Assembly: GCA_030704615.1 (NCBI GenBank)
Contig: CM060733.1
Location: 32,242,001 to 32,306,000 of the forward strand
DNA from: Takakia lepidozioides
Taxonomy: Eukaryota > Streptophyta > Takakiopsida > Takakiales > Takakiaceae
Direction of reading: 5' to 3'
Length of the DNA: 64,000 bases
Shown: in pieces, positions 43,969-55,779 of the stretch
Layout of the letters: each line of letters starts with the position of its first letter
Numbering within the stretch: the first letter of the stretch is position 1
Position numbers and translations under genes: made by a program
Notes under the pieces: generated by a model
Told to the model about the DNA's origin: nothing
Databases searched by the model: none
What the model saw: the letters and a program-made list of their open reading frames with translations, nothing else

Positions 43969-46347
43969 TCAGAAGTCTACTAATGGTGCTTCTGATATTG
44001 GGACTGTTGGAACTGCCTTGGAGGGATCATCTAAGCCTGTACTCGCCTGTTCTAAGAATGTCACCACCTTCTCCATAGCCGCGTCGGGGTCGAGCTTATG
44101 TTGGACAAGAATCTCACTCACTTCAGCCGGAGTTATCTTGCGCATGTCCTCTTCTAGCAAATTCTGGACTCGATCGAACGAAGCGTGCCAATCTATCATA
44201 AGATAGTTGCGGACCAGCACTTCGAATGCTGCGAAGGTACAATGCGACATGTGAATGTGCATGTCCATGCGTCCCGGCCGCAGCAATGCTGCATCAAGCT
44301 TCTCTATGTGGTTGGTGGTGAAGATCAGTATGCGCTCATCTCCGCAACACGACCACAGCCCGTCAGTGAAGTTGAGTAGCCCTGAGAGAGTGATGCGGCT
44401 GCCTTCATCGTCAGATCTTTTGTCTGTTTCCTCAGGTTCAGAAGGGCTCTGCCGTGACCTCTTTCTCGAGCGTGGGGTCGTTGGGCGCTGGCCGGAGAGA
44501 TTGATGGAGCAGTCAATGTCTTCGATCACTATGATTGACTTGTTCGTAGTTTGAATCAGCAGCTGTCGGAGTTCACTGTTGCTTTGTACCTATATGATCA
44601 AAAGTGTCTTGTCAGTATGAACCCCTTCACCTCTCTCTGGATCTCATCGCTGTACTTAAAGATCCTTGAGATCTTAAATCTTGAAAGGCCAACCCTATTC
44701 TGAATGCGCAAACTCTGAATGTATCTTGAAATGGCCTTTGAGGCTCAGTGCTTCCACACAAGCAGGAACTTGCATTTATGCTTGCCTCCAGCACACACCT
44801 GAGTGAGCTCCAAGTCGTAGACGTCGTACTTGAGATAGTTGGCCATGGCGGCAATCATGCTGGACTTGCCAGTGCCCGGAGGACCATATAGCAAGTATCC
44901 GCGCTTCCATGAGCGCCCCACCCTCTTGAAGAAATCCTTTCCCTCCGTGAAGGCTTGGAGGTCACTCTTGATACGATCCATTTGGGTGGGCTCCATAGCT
45001 AGAGTCTCAAAGGTGGAGGGGTGCTTGAAGGGTACAGATTGCCACAGGTGTCTGCCAAAGGGCCCATACGAAGAGGAGCTGCCAAGTTTATTGTTGGTGA
45101 AGAGTTGCATCTCTCTGCATTGCCATAGGTACAAGCTGCAGTCAGACCATAAACTCTAGATTCATGTGTACACATACAATTCATGTGAGGATCCGACCTG
45201 AACTCTTGAAGATTCCTGGATGAGGATTCCCAACTATTCAAATTTAAAACTAACTGTACTTGCCAGGCCATATGAAGAACTTTACAGTTTAGACCCTGTT
45301 TAGAGGATATTCTACCTGTTTCGTTGTCGGTATTCTCCAGCGCTGGTAGTAATATGGTGGAGGTAGGCAGGCATTACTAGATCTCGGTCTTTTTTATGCA
45401 CCTTAAGCGTAAAGAATCGACGGCTTTCTTGCAATCCGCGCCCCCCACTGCCCTTGTCACCCTGGGGCTGTTCTATGGTATGGGTCCACCACAGTTTGGA
45501 TCCTTCATAGGTTTCCATGATGGTCTCGCCCCCTGCGCCAGAGCATAATTAGATATGATCTGGTACCAGTGCGCTACCATGGCATCTAGATATATGTACA
45601 GTCTAAAAGCCTCCTGAAGGCAAGTGCTGAGCTCCGGATTCTTCTACTTAGCCTGACATCTTTATAATTCTCACCAAATGTACATGGCCATAGATTGTTG
45701 CTTCTAGAAGCCTTCGCACGGGTCCAGGTCGTACGTAATGCGAGGAGTCGGACTGTTTATACGGTTTGATGCTTCTCGATTCGTGAGCTTGTGCACTACA
45801 ATCTCAAAGGTGCTCACAAAATTGTTCGTAACTCTGCTTACCATCCCTCGTACTCAGTCATCAGTCTCGCAAGCTAGTGCACACATCCTCAATTTAGCAC
45901 TGAGCCTTTGAAATCTCATGACTCAGTTCCAATCTTGCAGTACTTAGTTCATTCATTTGGTCACCTAAATGATCGTTGTTCAAATGGCCCAACCCGATAC
46001 TGAACAAGACCGTACAGAACACAGTCACCGAAGCATATGGCCTGAGGGAGCATACCTGCGGGAGTGGAGGTGGTGTGATGCGAATTTCGAGCACGGCTCA
46101 GGATGATCTTTTGAGCGGTCTTGCAAGCATCCTCAGCAGCCAGATGTTGCTGAACATTCTTGTAGAGCTCGTTGAAGCTACTCATGCTTTCAAACTCGGG
46201 GATCTCATATTGTATATACGGTACAAAATAAGCGTGAAGACGACGTATCCACTTGTTCAGGATATGGCTTACCTGAGGTGGTATTATCCCCTTCAGAACT
46301 GCCAATACACCCAACAGTGACCACAGATAGGCAAAGTCCGCATTCAT
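43969..46347 (-). CDS. BCS1-like AAA-ATPase, 4 exons, 481 residues
   Basis: Plant AAA-ATPases of this BCS1-like clade are membrane-anchored (mitochondrial or ER in studied members) and often stress-induced; the substrate is unknown. Exons, 5' to 3': 46347-46056, 45532-45316, 45114-44799, 44589-43969. All introns are GT-AG and phases agree, giving 481 residues, a usual length. The N-terminal ATG opens MNADFAYLWSLLGVLAVLKG, a likely membrane anchor. The family N-domain follows (YEGSKLWW, FFTLKVHKKDRDL, LFTNNK). Walker A is GPPGTGKSS and Walker B is VIEDIDCS. A Lys/Arg-rich insertion separates Walker B from LSGLLNFTDGLWS, then FTTNHIEKLDAALLRPGRMD with the sensor Asn and the arginine-finger region. 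The stop follows PLVDF. The start was chosen as the first in-frame ATG before the anchor. No disabling change is seen. Confidence 0.92.
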
Positions 46348-48931
46348 TTTGGATCGAATCCAACTAGTATCTTGCCGTGGAAGCGCCAACGGGAGATCCT
46401 GCACGGACCCATGGGTAAATTAGCCTCGCTGGTTTGGAGAGGAAATCACCATGTAACGATGGTACTACTGGCGCCCATGCTGTGAAATTAAAGCATCAGA
46501 CAAGTTGGACAGTAGCTGAATGCGTTCAAGCTGATACTGTAAGTATGCTGATGCATGCATAGTCTGTGAGATCAAATTGCACTCAAGCTGAATTCGTAAG
46601 TTCACATGACCTGAGCTGGCGCACAAATGAGAATGCACAACACTACAATTTTGGTACTTAGCACTAACAGATCCCTATGGTTCACAGGCCTGCAGCCTGG
46701 CTTAAGCGTTCGGGACGTCCGTCAGCTCAAGGCAATTCTGAGAGAGAGGACCGGGGGAGGCGGGGGTAGATACCAGTTGACAAGAATCCCAGGGTCTATC
46801 TATCGCCTCCAAAACTACCCAATGAACTGCCACACTGCAGAAGAAACACAGATCTAGCGCTCTTTTCAGCTAGGTCTACCTTCAAAGAGATCTTCTACAT
46901 GATGCAATTCCAATGAGCCGGAGAATGTTCAGATCCCAATGACTTTAACTGGACGGGCTAACGAAATAGCCTGCAGCTGAAAACAGGATACTATGTACTG
47001 CGAAGGCTCCTTTCTGGACAACTATTCTGCAAACTCACTGGACCCCTGGGACGGGCCTGGGACGAGCACATCCACAGACCCAGACCCGCAGGGTAAATGA
47101 CTTAACAGCATGCGGGAAATAGTAAGACAAAATTAGTAGCATAATGGAGGGCGCGTAGGGACGCATAGCATGAGAGCTCATCTCTAGAGATATACCCGGT
47201 TAGTTACTACTGATAAAGGTCTTCCCTTTGAACAGAGATCCCGACTCTCCCACGACACTGACTTCTACCTTGTCACACGAAAACTTTAAAATGTTTCTAC
47301 AGATTCAAGGACATCTGTCAAGACTTGAACTTCTGTATGTACTCACGCACAGAGAGACAAGAGAGCAGCTTTCCATTTTACCTGGGAGAGGCAAATGATA
47401 CTGAAACGACAGACCGATCTTTAGCAAATGACATGTATGGAATAGACGTTGGCGGGTAGAAATCCTGAGAGAGAGAGAGAAAGAAAACCAAGTCCCACGG
47501 GGCCCATGGGACACAGTCGTACCACAGAATAGACTCAGTCTCACGAGCGAGAGACAGAGTCTAGACTATCTACTGCTACCCCAGAGATCGGCTGTATAAC
47601 CGAGAGATCCGAGGCATCTACATATAGAGAAACGAAGCCCAGGCAAGACGACGATGCAGGGCAGGTGGGCCCTGCGCTCTGTTCTCTATACCGACCCCCG
47701 ACCTTTTGACAGCCGACCTCTTTCCCCACTTCTCTACCGCCATTTGTTCATCCACCGCAGCCTAACTGTCGGTACTGTAGATGAACGTCTACCCCAGTTC
47801 CTCATCCCTCGTAGCTTGACGGTGCTGCTGTGGATGAACGTTTACCACCCACCGACCCTAAAATCTGCTGGGGCCAGAAGAATAGATATACTTGGCCCCC
47901 TTCGATGGGCATCTGAAATATATATATGGGGGACCCACCTTCCAATTATCCCAGACAGCACCCCCACTAACGGTGGGTGCAAAATTCCAAACTTCACCTT
48001 CATGGATGAGAGGGTATCCAGGATGGAATTCATGGATGAGAAAATGCTGAGTTTTAGACGAATACTGGAGGCTTCTGATGCAAAACTCGTAAGTACTCCC
48101 GGTTATGAAAAGTGAATGGATATGCTCCTCAGAGATGAACAAATGAGATCATCCATCCATGACGAAGCCTGGGGCATGCTACACGTCGTGGGCTCCCAGC
48201 AAATACTCCCATGGTCAGCAAATGGCAGAGCGACATGTCATCAAAAGCAAAGTTCCTGCGATTGGTTGTAGCTCGTCTGTTCTGAATGAATGAGAGTGTG
48301 CCACATCAGCAGAAACTCTGCATCTTACTGTTGTTAGCGTCACTCGTCATGCGGAAAAAAATTTGATACCAGCCTGTTCCAAGAATTTCAACAAGAAAGT
48401 AAATTAGATGTGCTAGACGGCTGTAAATATCAGCTGAAATATCAATACCTAGGCAAAATCATATGTTTTCCACATATGATATCGGATCCGGCAATTTTGT
48501 GATATCCTTCACAAAGACAAACATACAATGTATTCCCTAAGTCTATTACTAATGGATATACTTTGCAAACAATATACATGATAGCTACTTGATGTGCTTG
48601 AATTTGAGTCTATGTAACAAAAAGTGGGGACAACTTCCCATGTCTGCCGCTAACAACTATTAATTCATTTTTGGCTCATGGCTGCATAAATTCAAACAAA
48701 GAGTTACAGAAAATCCATATTGGAATCATCCATCCACATGGACGAATAATTGGAAAATCATCCAAATTGCACCCTAATTCCATGCGTTTATGTGCGAAGG
48801 CAACCCAGAACAGTTGTAGGATTTTCCTGATGGAGCAATTTAGAAAGGGACGGTTTTAGGGTATGCTACTTTATGAATGGGGCTCGGACCGTCAACAAAA
48901 TCGGCAGGTATCTATGTATCTATGTATCTAC
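46348..48931. other. AAA-ATPase upstream region and gene-free DNA
   Basis: No recognisable gene. The first few hundred bases should contain the promoter of the AAA-ATPase gene. Frames at 47,654-48,142 on both strands show no motif. Stretches with repeated ATGGATGA and its complement occur at about 47,740-48,040. TCTATGTA repeats lie just before 48,931. Confidence 0.35.
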
Positions 48932-49465
48932 CAGTGTTGGACTGGTACACCGATAAGAAACTAGTATCAATACTGTTATGTATACTGGTATGAAGTAGTC
49001 TGGTATCAACTCAGGCCACTACCTAGCATATACCCGTATTGGCCTGGTATCTGCTTCCTAATACTGTGGACGATACCCTACCAGTCGGTAGGTGGTTGAA
49101 AATTTGGTACCTGATACCAGTACCATATCCATATTTGTGAGAAAAACCTAGGTATCAATACTTTGAGGAACTTGAGGAATACTTTGAGGAATAAAATCAA
49201 TGAGAAGCATGCTTGTACACATTTATATGAGAAGTGGGCCTTTCAATATTTAACATATCATGAGTTTTTTACCATCGATTTCTAAAAACTCTTACTATTG
49301 ATACCCGTAAAACACCACACCAATCAGGTATTATTGATACCACCATGGTATCCAAATCTCAGATTTTTGCCCAATACCAGTACCTCCCTGGTATCACAAT
49401 TGGCCGGAGGCCTATATACCAGTACTAGCCTGGTGTGTTCGAAATACGATACCAATCCAACATTG
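48932..49465. mobile_element. Non-autonomous hAT-type element, copy 2 (534 bp)
   Basis: Exact 8-bp duplication GTATCTAC at 48,924-48,931 and 49,466-49,473. The ends CAGTGTTGGACTGGTAC and, inverted, CAATGTTGGATTGGTAT are similar. The interior is full of GGTATC/ACCAGT motifs like copy 1 (5967-6525), so both belong to one family. No coding content. Confidence 0.9.
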
Positions 49466-49745
49466 GTATCTACCACTTTATATCTATCATGCTTCACATC
49501 CATTTTTGTGCAATTCCAACCCTGTTAAGATCTGGGTGGGCCTTTTTTGCACCAAACGCAGAGGTTTCTCAGGCCGAAGATCAGGCTGTGGCCTCGCCAC
49601 TCCATCACCATTATGCATGCAGAATAGCTCCCGGATCACAAACTCGCCATTTTGTACTATGGAACGGCCAAGGCCGGGCCATTCTGCCCCCTGAGCTGCC
49701 TGGCCGTGAATTTTGGCGAGGCCGGGAACTGCCCGAAACAGCCAA

Positions 49746-49846
49746 CTACTCGTGCATTCTGCGACCTACTCGGGCATTCTATGACCTACTCGGGCCATTC
49801 TGCTACCCACTCGAGAATTCTGCTACCTACTCGAATATTCTGCCAT
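49746..49846. repeat. 20-bp minisatellite, 5 units
   Basis: Five adjacent units of the form CTACTCGnGCATTCTGCnAC with one 21-bp unit. It lies in a non-coding stretch containing further scattered GCATTCTG and GCAGAATG copies. Confidence 0.85.
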
Positions 49847-49849
49847 TTA

Positions 49850-51005
49850 ACGGAGGGGCAAAAATGGCAGAAAAACCACCTCCTAACCATAACGTATGCA
49901 GAATGGCTTCCAGAAAAGAGAACCGCAGAAAATGCCACCCCAAACCCCTAAACGCCTACAGTTTTTTTTGCTAAATCTGAACCTCAGGCCACCTTTTTTT
50001 TTATAACTAAGTATTTGCTCAGACCTAAATAAGTTCACCGTACAACCATGATGTAAGCTACATCCCCTGCCTTTCCCCAGTGTCTAATGACATTTGGCCG
50101 CAGGAATTGGAATCTTATATGTTTTTTGTGAGCATGAAAAGTTGATGTAACCTCTGCAGAGTACAAAAAAATTATACAAATATTATTGAAATTCCTAAAT
50201 GGCTCGTCCAATTGAGTTGAAATTTTATGTGGACATGTCTCATGATGTTGGCCACCTTCTCCTAAAATCTCAGAGTTTTTGGACAAGATCTGGTTATACC
50301 TGCTTTGTAGTGATCCGGAGGGGGGTCCACAAAGTGTATTTTTTGTATGTTGCACCTTTTTTTATTTTGGGGAAAACATGGGTATGTTTTTTGGAAAACG
50401 GAACGGTCCCAAGTCCCAACGTCCTCCTAAATCAAGTTGGGAAGGTACTCCTGAATGTTTTATTGGAAAATCCTCTCAGATTTGGATTTCCTTTGCCAAG
50501 ACTCCACCACGAAGCAATATTACAGCCAGATGTGCATGTGGGAATAGCTTGAAGTGTATTCTGATTGCCAAGTAATTATTTATGTGGATCAGCTGGTCTG
50601 CAATAAGATGCTTCAATTATAAGAAGCCACTCCAGGTTCATATTTGTGGTTGCAAACTAGCTTTCAAGTCAGTGATTTAGCATACTCATCAACCATGGCA
50701 ACAATAAGACAACAATTGGCTATTTATTTCACAGTGAATGAATATTCTGCACAACTAGCCACATCCATTGTGTTGAGGGTGATAACAGATAAAGATCTAC
50801 ATGTGGAATGTAGCATCCCTAACATGCTAGATTCTAACATGTGATCTACAAAAAATGAAGATCGTATGACATGTAAATTGGTGTAAGAAAATAAGACATT
50901 CTTCGATCAGTTTTTTCTAATTCTTCCTCGCCTTATAGTGTGAAACTAAGACTTGCAAAACTGAAGCACATACCATTATAACTACTTACTCATCTCATCA
51001 TCTAC
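49850..51005. other. Gene-free stretch
   Basis: A plus-strand frame near 50,279-50,575 (98 codons) and an overlapping minus-strand frame have no recognised motif. No gene is supported. Confidence 0.35.
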
Positions 51006-51008
51006 TTA

Positions 51009-52403
51009 AGGTCAGTTCACACCTGTGGTTAGTCGTGTTGATAACCCGACTATTATCTACCTCCGTTCACACATACAGGCATTTATCTGTAGTTTGGTGA
51101 TGTGGATCGAGCTATCACCACGCCTATCACCATGTGATAGCAGAGGCGGGAGAAGTTAAACAGGTCATTAAAAATCTATGCAAATCGTAGATTCCCGTAA
51201 ATTTGAGCCCTTAGCAACGGTGGTAAAGTATCAACTTGCAAACTAGTGTGGTAAACTAGTGGTGTGAGCAGTATCCTGTCGCTAGCCTTGAGCAGTCTCC
51301 TCTCGCAAGCAGTGCTCTTTCGCAATAGAATTTTGTACTTTCAAAGCATTTCAGTTACTATGGCTTCAAATTCTGAGAGTTCATAGGCAACATAAAGCTT
51401 TGAAGTCCGGGGTTGTGATCAGAGTGGAGGTCGAGGGGTTGGGGGAAGAGGCCGGGGTGGCAGTAGAGGAGGGCGCAATGGAGAAGAACCTGCAATTCCA
51501 TGGCAGAGACACCAACTGGGAGAATAGTGAAATCCTAGCTCTCATTGCATGCAAGCATGCAGAACATGTAGCATAGAGAGAGGTCATTGATCCAAGAGCG
51601 CATATGATCCCTGCTGCGCAGTGATGGGAGAAAATTGCTGAAGAATTGCAAAAGAAGACCAAAATGAGATTCCCCAGAAATGGTAAGATGGCCAAGAACA
51701 AATGGAACGCACTCAACTCCGATTATAAAAAGATTGTTGACTATCACAAAAGGTTGGGTAATCATACAGCAGCTTCTGGGATCTATCGTCTGAAGAAAAG
51801 GAGAGGTTCTACTTGCCTCGTCAATACAATAGAGAGTATTATGGTTTGATTGAAGCATTTCAAGGGGAGAAGATTATTAATGCTCCCTTGCATATCAAAG
51901 ATATAAATGCTGACGGAGATGGGTTACAAAGGTCCTACGCAAGAAACACATGACGAGAATAAGGATCTACGATCTGAGAACAATCGAGTTAGGACTTGAA
52001 AGCAAACTCTGTATTCTGATGTGCAAAGACTGCGCCTAGATTACAAGCTAAAAAAATTGTGCAAGGAGGATGATTTTCAATGGCCGCATGATGCTACCGT
52101 GTTGTAAAACGAGCGACGTATATGTAGAACAAAGGTAGAAATGATCAGGCGAACGATCACCTACTGTAGAACTCGCGTAGAAACATCTCTTATCACACAA
52201 ATTGCAAAGGTGATTTCATAAACAAATGTAGCTGAGTGATAACTGTTGTCAATAAATCAGGTTAACTTAACCCCATGTGTGAACAGAGATAAGGTGTCGA
52301 TAAAGTCGGGTTACCAATCATTGGTAAAGGGTCCAAAATATGGCTCTATCAACGTGGTAGGGCATATTGACGGGATAACATAACTCTAGGTGTGAACTGA
52401 CCT
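51009..52403 (+). mobile_element. PIF/Harbinger-like element without transposase (1395 bp)
   Basis: Ends AGGTCAGTTCACACCT are perfect inverted repeats over 16 bp. TTA flanks both sides (51,006-51,008 and 52,404-52,406), the 3-bp duplication expected for PIF/Harbinger. Subterminal GATAACCCGA and TCGGGTTA blocks are also inverted. The interior holds only a degenerate Myb/SANT-like reading frame. Confidence 0.85.
51410..51960 (+). pseudogene. Myb/SANT-like DNA-binding remnant in Harbinger element
   Basis: After a Gly/Arg-rich start (GGRGVGGRGRGGSRGGR), the plus strand shows a tryptophan-containing helical domain in pieces: WEKIAEELQKKTKMRFPRNG, then KMAKNKWNALNSDYKKIVDY. A shifted frame follows with FYLPRQYNREYYGLIEAF. 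This resembles the Myb/SANT-like (trihelix) protein that accompanies Harbinger transposases. Stops (for example near 51,530 and 51,624) and a frame shift disable it. Confidence 0.65.
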
Positions 52404-52406
52404 TTA

Positions 52407-52950
52407 CTATCACTACTAACACTCCACAATAACTTCATGCAACAACAAAGAAATTACATACATAATTGATAATTCAAAGCTTCACATGTATTGATGCAAA
52501 CAAAGTTATGTCCAATCTGTAGTGATACTGCAGAACTCATAGCCTAAACCGACTATGGATTCATAATTCTGAGCCATAGTCATATCTGGTCATAAAATCC
52601 ACAAAGAAACTTAGCAAAGAAGCCTCATGGCTTGCAATACAGTTTTAGGTTCCAGCCAAAATATGTGCTACGCATGAGACTTATGTGCCTTCAGAAAACA
52701 CTTGCCCATATGCATGTAACTTTGCCACAAGCCCCACAAAAAGTGTGACATCTTTTCTTACAAATATAGCACACCCTTCGCGTTGGGCCCCTCTAACATT
52801 GATGGACAGGTATGAAAATGGATCATGACTTCATAGATCTGGCTCTCGAAGGACGAGTCAAGCACTCAGCCATCTGCAAATTGAATTGCAAGTGAGTTAG
52901 TGGTTTCTTTCCATTTTTGAAACATCAAGCTTTGTACAAAATCCACATGT
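52407..52950. other. Gene-free stretch
   Basis: No coding signal seen. Its right part may be the 3' end of the piggyBac-derived gene. Confidence 0.3.
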
Positions 52951-53612
52951 TCACCAAGCCAGTATCAAGGAAGAACATGAGCAGCAATGCCAATATTTGT
53001 GGCTCTTCGTATGAATGGAATAAGCACCCCTGAGTTGGTCATGCACGTTCGTGAAATCCTGATATTGTTTGTGAACCGGAGAGGTCGGAACTTGAACTCT
53101 TTGCCTCCCATTCCACCGGTGCACAATGACAGGAGAGGAATCAGTGGCAATGGGATTAGCAGCAGTGGATAGAAGGAGGACACCCTGGTTATCCCTCCAA
53201 AGTACATCAGTCATATGGTTAGAACGGTGCATTTTCCAAACCAAGTCACCCCGAACTCCTTTCTTATGGCCCAATAGAGAACTTGGCAAACCCGCCCTAT
53301 TGGGCCTGACAGCACCAGTTCCATAAGTTCCATTCTTGAACAAATCATGGAAAATGGTAGGGCTGGTGAAGAAATTATCCATGACAATGACATGGCCCCG
53401 AAAGTGAAATGCAGAAGACAGGTTCATGACGAGGAATGCTAATTTGTAAGTTTGCTCATGAGCTCACGTGAGCCTGTGAGCCTGGGAAGGGGGCCCATAA
53501 TCGCGGATATTTCACCTATTTCCGGGCATTTCCGTGCCAATATTTATCCCACAATTGAATGAACGCATCGGGCACAGCAGCTTGTCAAGCGAAAAAAAAA
53601 ATGTAATCAGAA

Positions 53613-53922
53613 AAATGAATTTCACTGACGAAACCCAAGTTTGTGCTAATGTGAGTTCAATTTTGGACAAGAGATTGGAAAAACAAAAAAAAACAAAAAA
53701 CAAATTTTGCTGACGAAACCCAAGTTTGTGGTTACGTGAGTTCAACTTTGGACACTCCATTGCCTCTTATGTGGGTGTTGACGCCCACATAATTCAAGGA
53801 CCTCTGTAAGTCTTCTAAAGACACAATAAAGCAAAAAAAATTTAAGAGACAATGTGAGGACTTATGGGGTGTTGACGCCCTCATAATTCATGGACATCCC
53901 GCAAGTCCTCCAATGACCCAGG

Positions 53923-53967
<45 letters not shown>

Positions 53968-54215
53968 CCAATTTTTCAAAAAAATAATTTTATATAAAAT
54001 GTGAGGACTTATATGGGTGTTGACACCCACGTAATTCGTGGACCTCCCGCAAGTCCTCCAATGACACAATAAAAAACAAAAATTTCAGATTATTTCGGAA
54101 AAAAAAACAAAAACATACTGCAAAAACATATTCCAACATACTGCTTTGTGAGATCTGGGAATTATGTGGTCATCAACGCCCACATAAGTCCTCACACCTG
54201 ATTATAGGCAGATAA
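53613..54215. repeat. Tandem repeats of about 90-130 bp inside the insertion
   Basis: A unit with ACGAAACCCAAGTTTGTG occurs twice (about 53,627 and 53,715). A second unit with GTGAGGACTTAT, GGTGTTGACGCCC and CCGCAAGTCCTCCAATGAC occurs about three times (from about 53,765, 53,852 and 54,000), with a partial inverted copy near 54,160-54,200. Confidence 0.8.
53923..53965. repeat. Poly-A run (43 bases)
   Basis: Pure A tract between two tandem units. Its length may be affected by sequencing or assembly. Confidence 0.9.
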
Positions 54216-55779
54216 TGAATGCAGGCCCCCTTTCTAATACCGCACTACTCTGTGCTAACGACCACTAAGCGTGACGCCCAAGCTCACGCTTAGTGGGTCA
54301 AACGTGAGCCTAGGCTCATGGTGTAGCTTCCCTGGTTCATGACCACTTCATAGCCCTGTCATGGACCAGAATTGTTTTTCTTAGCATCAGGACCCACTGC
54401 ACCAAAAGAACCCAAGTATACATCAAAATTATAAACATATTTAGTGCTGCTAGCAGCCATGCTCCATGTTTTTATCCCCCACTAATTCACCATTTGTTCT
54501 TCATATACTATCGAAATGAGCAATACTGACCAGAGTACTGGATCATCATTTCATCAACCATCAAAAATTTGGAGAGGTTGTACAAACTCTGAGATCTCTC
54601 CACAAAGTCTTGCACAGCCCATCTATACTTGCCAAGCTTGCGTAGGTGGGGTCAGACTTGTCGGTGACCAATGTGGCATTATCAACCAAGTGAATGCAAG
54701 AGAGAATATTTAGAAACCTATCCCTGTGTATAATTGACTTAATGACATCACATCCCAGTAATGCATAACATGACAAATTCTAAACCCAGGGAAACACGGG
54801 AAACCCTAACCACAAACACTGATCCCACAACCCAAACTCCAATGCTTGCTCCAATAATTAAGCAGGTTAGGCATTTTTTTAATTCCCATAGAAATGAGAA
54901 TACCAAAGAATGTCTTCACCTCAAAAGTAGTCAATGGCACCCACCTTGGAGCACCACGAGTCCTGCATGTGGCCTTATCCACACAAATCTTGCATACTAG
55001 TTTGTTTGCAAACAAACCCTAATCAGATTTTGTTGGGGAAGAATAGATCAAACCATGTGTCCATTGTACTTGTAAATCCAGATGGCTGAATGAACCCAAG
55101 CGTAGGGCCATCAAATTATTTCCTATCACTTGTCAGATGACATTGGGTTGATTGCCAATTACTGTCTTTGTACAAATCCCTGAACGCCTCATCTCCCATG
55201 AGTTGAGACTCTTTCAACATGTCAACACTCTGACTATCGCCATACAATCCCAACTCACCTATGGGATCGTCATCTGAGAAACCATCCAACTCCCAATCCC
55301 CTTCACTAACAGAGTCGTCAACATATGAACGCCTCATCCTTTCAACATGTCAACAATCAGACTATCGCCATACAATCCCAACTCCCCCATGGGATCATCA
55401 TCTGAGAAACCATCCAACTCCCAATCCCCTTCACTAGCAGAGTCGTCAACATATGAATGCTCGTCCTCCCCATCCCAATCACTATCATTATCTAAATCTG
55501 GAAGGAGGGCGCTTTCACCCAACAACTCAGTGACAAGATCACCCCGTGCATTCTTCGTTAATGTTTTTTGAAAGATGTCATTTGGTGTGTTGGAAATGCT
55601 GTCACTAGCACCCAAAACATCATAGTGACCAAGACCGACGTGGTGAACATCTTCTCCAAAATCACAGACAATCATATTTTCCTCTGTCTCCACGCGTATG
55701 TAATTTTCAGATGTGATGCCATAAATCCGATCATCTTGTGCAAAGTCTTCATTTTGCAAAGTCTGAGAAAACAATGACT

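Larger units (their letters stand above)
53431..54333. mobile_element. 0.9-kb repeat-rich insertion in the piggyBac gene
   Basis: GGTTCATGAC occurs at 53,421-53,430 and 54,334-54,343. Removing the insert and one copy restores a continuous piggyBac frame (GYEVVMNLSSAF). A 10-bp duplication suits a Mutator-like element. Ends are weakly inverted (GAGGAATGCTA against AGGGAAGCTA). GTGAGC-type palindromes lie just inside both ends (53,453-53,475 and 54,304-54,319). It is non-coding, with tandem repeats and an A-run. Confidence 0.8.
52951..55774 (-). pseudogene. PiggyBac-type transposase, interrupted
   Basis: On the minus strand: an acidic N-terminus (55,774-55,116) with a duplicated SEGDWELDGFSDDDP segment; then WVPLTTFEVKTFFGILIS and KKMPNLLNYWS (55,015-54,806); then RDRFLNILSCIHLVDN (about 54,760-54,700); and after an insertion VVMNLSSAFHFRGHVIVMDN, FFTSPTIFHDL and GAVRPNRAGLPS (53,440-52,951). 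These are landmarks of the DDE_Tnp_1_7 domain, including the Asp in VMDNFF. Frame changes at about 55,335 and 54,800 and the 0.9-kb insertion break it. TTAA-flanked ends were not located. Confidence 0.85.

Noticed and set aside
44255-44554. Plus-strand frame of 99 codons
   Set aside because: Antisense to the conserved Walker B and sensor region of the AAA-ATPase exon 4.
47654-48142. Possible host gene (frames on both strands of about 90-150 codons)
   Set aside because: No motif, overlapping frames on both strands, and repeated ATGGATGA sequence suggest chance.
50035-50575. Overlapping frames of about 100 codons on both strands
   Set aside because: No recognisable domain and no splice or context support.
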